Shown here: in pieces, positions 62,101-64,000 of the stretch
Position numbering within the stretch: position 1 is the first letter of the stretch
Layout of the letters: every line of letters starts with the position of its first letter
Assembly: GCA_903813345.2 (NCBI GenBank)
Contig: CAIIXF020000001.1
Coordinates: 26,029,915-26,093,914 of the forward strand
DNA: 64,000 nucleotides
Origin: Owenia fusiformis
Taxonomy: Eukaryota; Annelida; Polychaeta; Sabellida; Oweniidae
Direction: 5' to 3'
The notes under the pieces: model-generated
What the model was told of the DNA's origin: nothing
Seen by the model: only the letters and a program-made list of their open reading frames with translations
Database searches by the model: none
Position numbers and translations under genes: made by a program

Positions 62101-63440
62101 TTTAAAGAATAAATAATGATAGGCCATTCAATATTGTGAAATTCAGCATGAGTTGGATGGAATGTCGTACAAAACACGAACCAAAGGTGAGTGCATTTGT
62201 ACTGACATTCTGTCCTACAAGTGTAGAATTTCACCATATTGAATGGCCTATCATTATTTATTCTGATTCAAACATAAAAATGGAGACATTGTTCAGAGAA
62301 TTGCCAAGTTAATTGGTTTTAGTAGCTGTTTTTTCCACTTCTACTACCTACCACACGCTCCACTTATACAGGTGGCCCCATTGTCATTATTGGTGCAATC
62401 TGCATTAGTCGCACAACCTGGCAATATATGAGTCATTGTATTAGATAAAAAAATCCCTTGAAAATGACTGAAGTTTGCACTAGACTGCACTAGGATTGAA
62501 TGGACAGATGTGCAATAGTTTAGTTGTGTGGGGGCAGATTTACGTTATTGTAAAATAATTTGACCGAAATATAGAGGATACCCAGGGAGGACTTGGAGGA
62601 TATAATATAAAAAAACTATGTATCATTTCTATCATATAAAAAACTATGTATTATTTTTATCAAAGTGCTTTATACGAACACCTCAGTGACTGATCATGGT
62701 ATAAATGAAAAGAGGGGGATCGAATTTTAAACAATACTGAGTTAAAAAGGGTTATTCACAGGGGCTTGTCTCGAGGGTCGTGCAAGCCGTCCGATGAGTG
62801 TGTATGTACTGCTTATTAAGAGTATCTTAAATTCTTTATAACAGTACAGAATTATTGGAGGGCTCACCCGACCCTCCAGACAAGCCCCTTTGGGGTTATT
62901 GCATAGTAATTCAATATCATACCACATTTGCCAGACAAGCACTGTGCACCCAGGCTATCTGGGTAGTCACATTGAGAGTTCAGTGTACATCCGCATTTGC
63001 TCGAAATACACACTGGCCCCTTCTCATCTATCAATATGACATTGCCACCAGTGGTACAACCATCATCATTCACACAGATCTCTGCAAGTAAAGAGAATAT
63101 CTGATTCATGGTCCACTTACAATTCAACATTAGAAATATAAAGTTTTATGAAAAGTTACCTATAATATAAGGATGTATGGTTCATTTGGTGCTACAAAAG
63201 CTTTAAATTTTAAGGGCAATGTGCCTTGATACTGATTTACTGATCCTCCAAAATGATATTTACGCAAGCCTAAAGCTCCTTAGGACCAGTTTAGCATAGA
63301 TGTCAAATCTATATCAAGCTAACAAGATGACTCACAGATGAAAAATTAAGGCCAGCTTGCAACTGGTTGAACTAATTTCTTACCACAAATTCCATTCTTG
63401 CAGTCCTCCCCTCCTGCGCAATTTGCTGACGAGTCACAAC
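50463..63440 (-). CDS. Cysteine-rich modular protein, 3' part (17 exons)
   Basis: Not recognised as a named gene. Exons, high to low: 63440-63384, 63081-62923, 62417-62352, 62065-62000, 61565-61491, 61238-61170, 60384-60232, 59039-58959, 56101-56036, 55099-55022, 54114-54049, 53593-53519, 53141-53028, 52018-51953, 51800-51647, 51453-51287, 50695-50463. About 580 residues are visible. The first 12 exons are all phase 1-1 and mostly encode one module, C-x(4-8)-C-x(8-18)-C-x(4)-CG (for example CNVDADCGVSFNGLTC then VNNKCG); two exons carry a double module. Regular disulphide modules imply a secreted or cell-surface protein. Exons 13-17 encode a non-modular C-terminal domain. The 5' end, including any signal peptide, lies beyond 64000. 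Every exon joins in frame. Confidence 0.85.
52138..52873. repeat. Palindromic 15-bp minisatellite
   Basis: The left half (52138-52487) is about 23 head-to-tail units of CCCATTTCGCCCCTT with variants such as CCCAATTGGCCCCTT and an occasional CATTTATT insert. From 52495 the array flips to AAGGGGCGAAATGGG units for about 380 bp. The halves mirror each other, including the order of variants in places, so the whole can form a giant hairpin. It lies in the intron between exons 13 and 14 of the cysteine-rich gene, away from both splice sites. The 15-bp period keeps several frames open on both strands; none is a gene. Confidence 0.92.
53251..53287. repeat. 37-bp hairpin
   Basis: AAGCCATA-ATTGCC pairs with GGCAAT-TATGGCTT around a 6-base loop. 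Confidence 0.7.
53519..63440 (-). CDS. Array of 4-cysteine modules, one per exon
   Basis: Exons 1-12 of the visible gene. Each starts with the last two bases of a Gly, Val, Glu or Asp codon, then usually Cys, and ends TGTG or TGCG, so any exon can be dropped or duplicated without shifting the frame. The most regular modules are CATNADC, CNVDADC, CTTDSDC and CVANTDC, each followed by a final CxxxxCG. Exons at 63081-62923 and 60384-60232 hold two modules with an internal CG-C junction, as if an intron had been lost between them. The modules resemble EB/EGF-like small disulphide folds, but the assignment is inference. Confidence 0.8.
56076..58368 (-). repeat. 65-bp minisatellite copied from a cysteine-rich exon acceptor
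   Basis: About 35 units of 65 bp, most over 90% alike; several lack GAG (62-63 bp). Each holds TTATTGTAG (minus strand) followed by 26 bases of exon sequence coding GCTTDSDCD. The first unit is the true acceptor and 5' end of the exon 56101-56036; the rest fill the intron upstream. Use of a distal copy would run into the TAG of the next acceptor after 22 codons. Confidence 0.95.
59076..59253 (+). mobile_element. Pogo/Tigger-like MITE, intact
   Basis: 178 bp with ends CAGTAAAACCTGT and ACAGGTTTTACTG, flanked by TA on both sides, the target duplication of Tc1/mariner/pogo elements. Inner arms carry AATGAACATC and GTTCAATA words. It is the reference copy for the fragments at 22.7 and 34.2 kb. 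Confidence 0.88.
59299..59732. mobile_element. Non-autonomous element with GCTCACATGGTG ends
   Basis: Left end GGCTCACATGGTG and right end CACCATGTGAGCT are inverted. The interior holds an A-run of over 20 at 59346 and a GACAGATGGATGGACAGG microsatellite near 59660. The layout parallels the element at 19244-20565 (inverted ends with a GACRGAYR microsatellite just inside the right end). Confidence 0.65.
60011..60110 (+). repeat. Interspersed repeat, family A, copy 5
   Basis: AAACAAGGCATTAACATG, a shortened middle, then TTACAACAATATGTCACCAC and TGGTAGTGACATAAAA. It carries an internal deletion relative to copy 2. Confidence 0.65.
62106..62264. mobile_element. 159-bp hairpin MITE
   Basis: AGAATAAATAATGATAGGCC at the left is matched by its complement at the right; the arms run about 40 bp through ATTCAATATTGTGAAATT. 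It lies in an intron of the cysteine-rich gene. Confidence 0.85.
62760..62888. repeat. Inverted repeat next to an exon
   Basis: GGGGCTTGTCTCGAGGGTCG and CGACCCTCCAGACAAGCCCC face each other about 90 bp apart, GC-rich in an AT-rich intron, ending 35 bp from the donor of exon 63081-62923. Confidence 0.7.
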
Positions 63441-64000
63441 CTACAGACAGATCAGGGGAGCCAATCATATGAAAGTGACACGTATCATTAACCAATAAGA
63501 AGCACTTATTCACATGATCATTACAACTGTCATGGCCAAGACTGAACTTGATTGACAAGTAGCCCCAAACCCCAATATTAGCTTGCATTCGCAAATGCAA
63601 CTAGCACCTGTTGGCTACTGATTAACCTGCTATTTTATGGGCAACTCATTTAAATATGAATACTATCTGCCCCTATTCCATTCATATTTAAATGAGATGG
63701 TCATGAAATAGTAGGTTAATCCGGTAGCAGACAGGCATTAGATGCATTCGCGAATACAAGCTTAGATCTATATCACTTTAAGAACGTTGTCATGTGAGCA
63801 GGTATTGATACAACATGTACTAGGATACATGTCATTTTGGTACATATATCATTGCACTTCATGCACAATGTTTGCACCTTTCACAAAGATATATCAGTTG
63901 AAACACCAAGGAACATAGTGGAATGATTAAGAAAATGAGAGAAAAAGATTGATCTTTAAAAATTAAAAAATCAAGTGAGCAATAAGAGTCTTTTTCCTTA
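63441..64000 (-). other. Intron upstream of the first visible cysteine-rich exon
   Basis: No further module exon is visible up to the window edge. The stretch holds one hairpin MITE. The gene must continue beyond 64000 because exon 63440-63384 starts with a split codon and lacks a signal peptide or ATG. Confidence 0.65.
63588..63754. mobile_element. Hairpin MITE, family B, copy 2
   Basis: Near-symmetric arms of about 70 bp running from ATTCGCAAATGCA to TGCATTCGCGAAT, with CTGTTGGCTAC / GTAGCAGACAG and TCATTTAAATATGAAT nearer the centre. Shares its core with the copy at 43630-43796. Confidence 0.82.

Overview
This is animal nuclear DNA, AT-rich, with many spliced genes and short non-autonomous DNA transposons. 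The combination of a plant/animal-type fused urease, a UreG chaperone, a modular cysteine-rich secreted-type gene and abundant fold-back MITEs suggests a lophotrochozoan, most likely a bivalve mollusc. That taxon call is inference; no mitochondrial or rRNA marker is present.

Layout. 1-12.1 kb: no gene recognised, only scattered repeats and a strong GC-stem hairpin. 12.1-15.3 kb: a weak ORF and a nest of inverted-repeat elements, one with a clear 9-bp target duplication. 15.46-15.71 kb (+): a compact KEOPS-complex PCC1/LAGE3 gene. 16-20.6 kb: a 109-bp palindrome and a 1.3-kb element with internal 162-bp repeats. 20.98-35.16 kb (-): a complete 21-exon urease gene, 860 codons, with every catalytic residue I could check intact. 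35.2-43.5 kb: intergenic, holding several fold-back elements. 44.4-48.6 kb (+): the urease nickel-insertion GTPase UreG, six exons. 50.46-63.44 kb (-): the 3' part (17 exons) of a cysteine-rich modular gene ending in a domain that resembles the C-terminus of inter-alpha-trypsin inhibitor heavy chains; its 5' end lies beyond the window.

How the genes fit together. Urease and UreG lie head to head about 9 kb apart: the enzyme and the GTPase that loads nickel into it. UreG and the cysteine-rich gene converge tail to tail. PCC1 (tRNA t6A synthesis) has no evident functional link.

Most unusual signal. Four large minisatellites and one fresh two-copy duplication each begin exactly at an exon-intron junction and carry copies of that splice site, with up to about 40 bases of the exon in most cases: urease exon 3 acceptor (46-bp unit), urease exon 13 acceptor (about 120 bp, two copies), UreG exon 3 donor (about 41-bp unit), UreG exon 5 donor (25-bp unit) and cysteine-rich gene exon acceptor (65-bp unit, about 35 copies). 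The result is introns filled with decoy splice sites. In the four large arrays the reading frame meets a stop if a decoy is used. Exon boundaries were derived by hand from reading frame, GT-AG sites and phase; all phases close without error.
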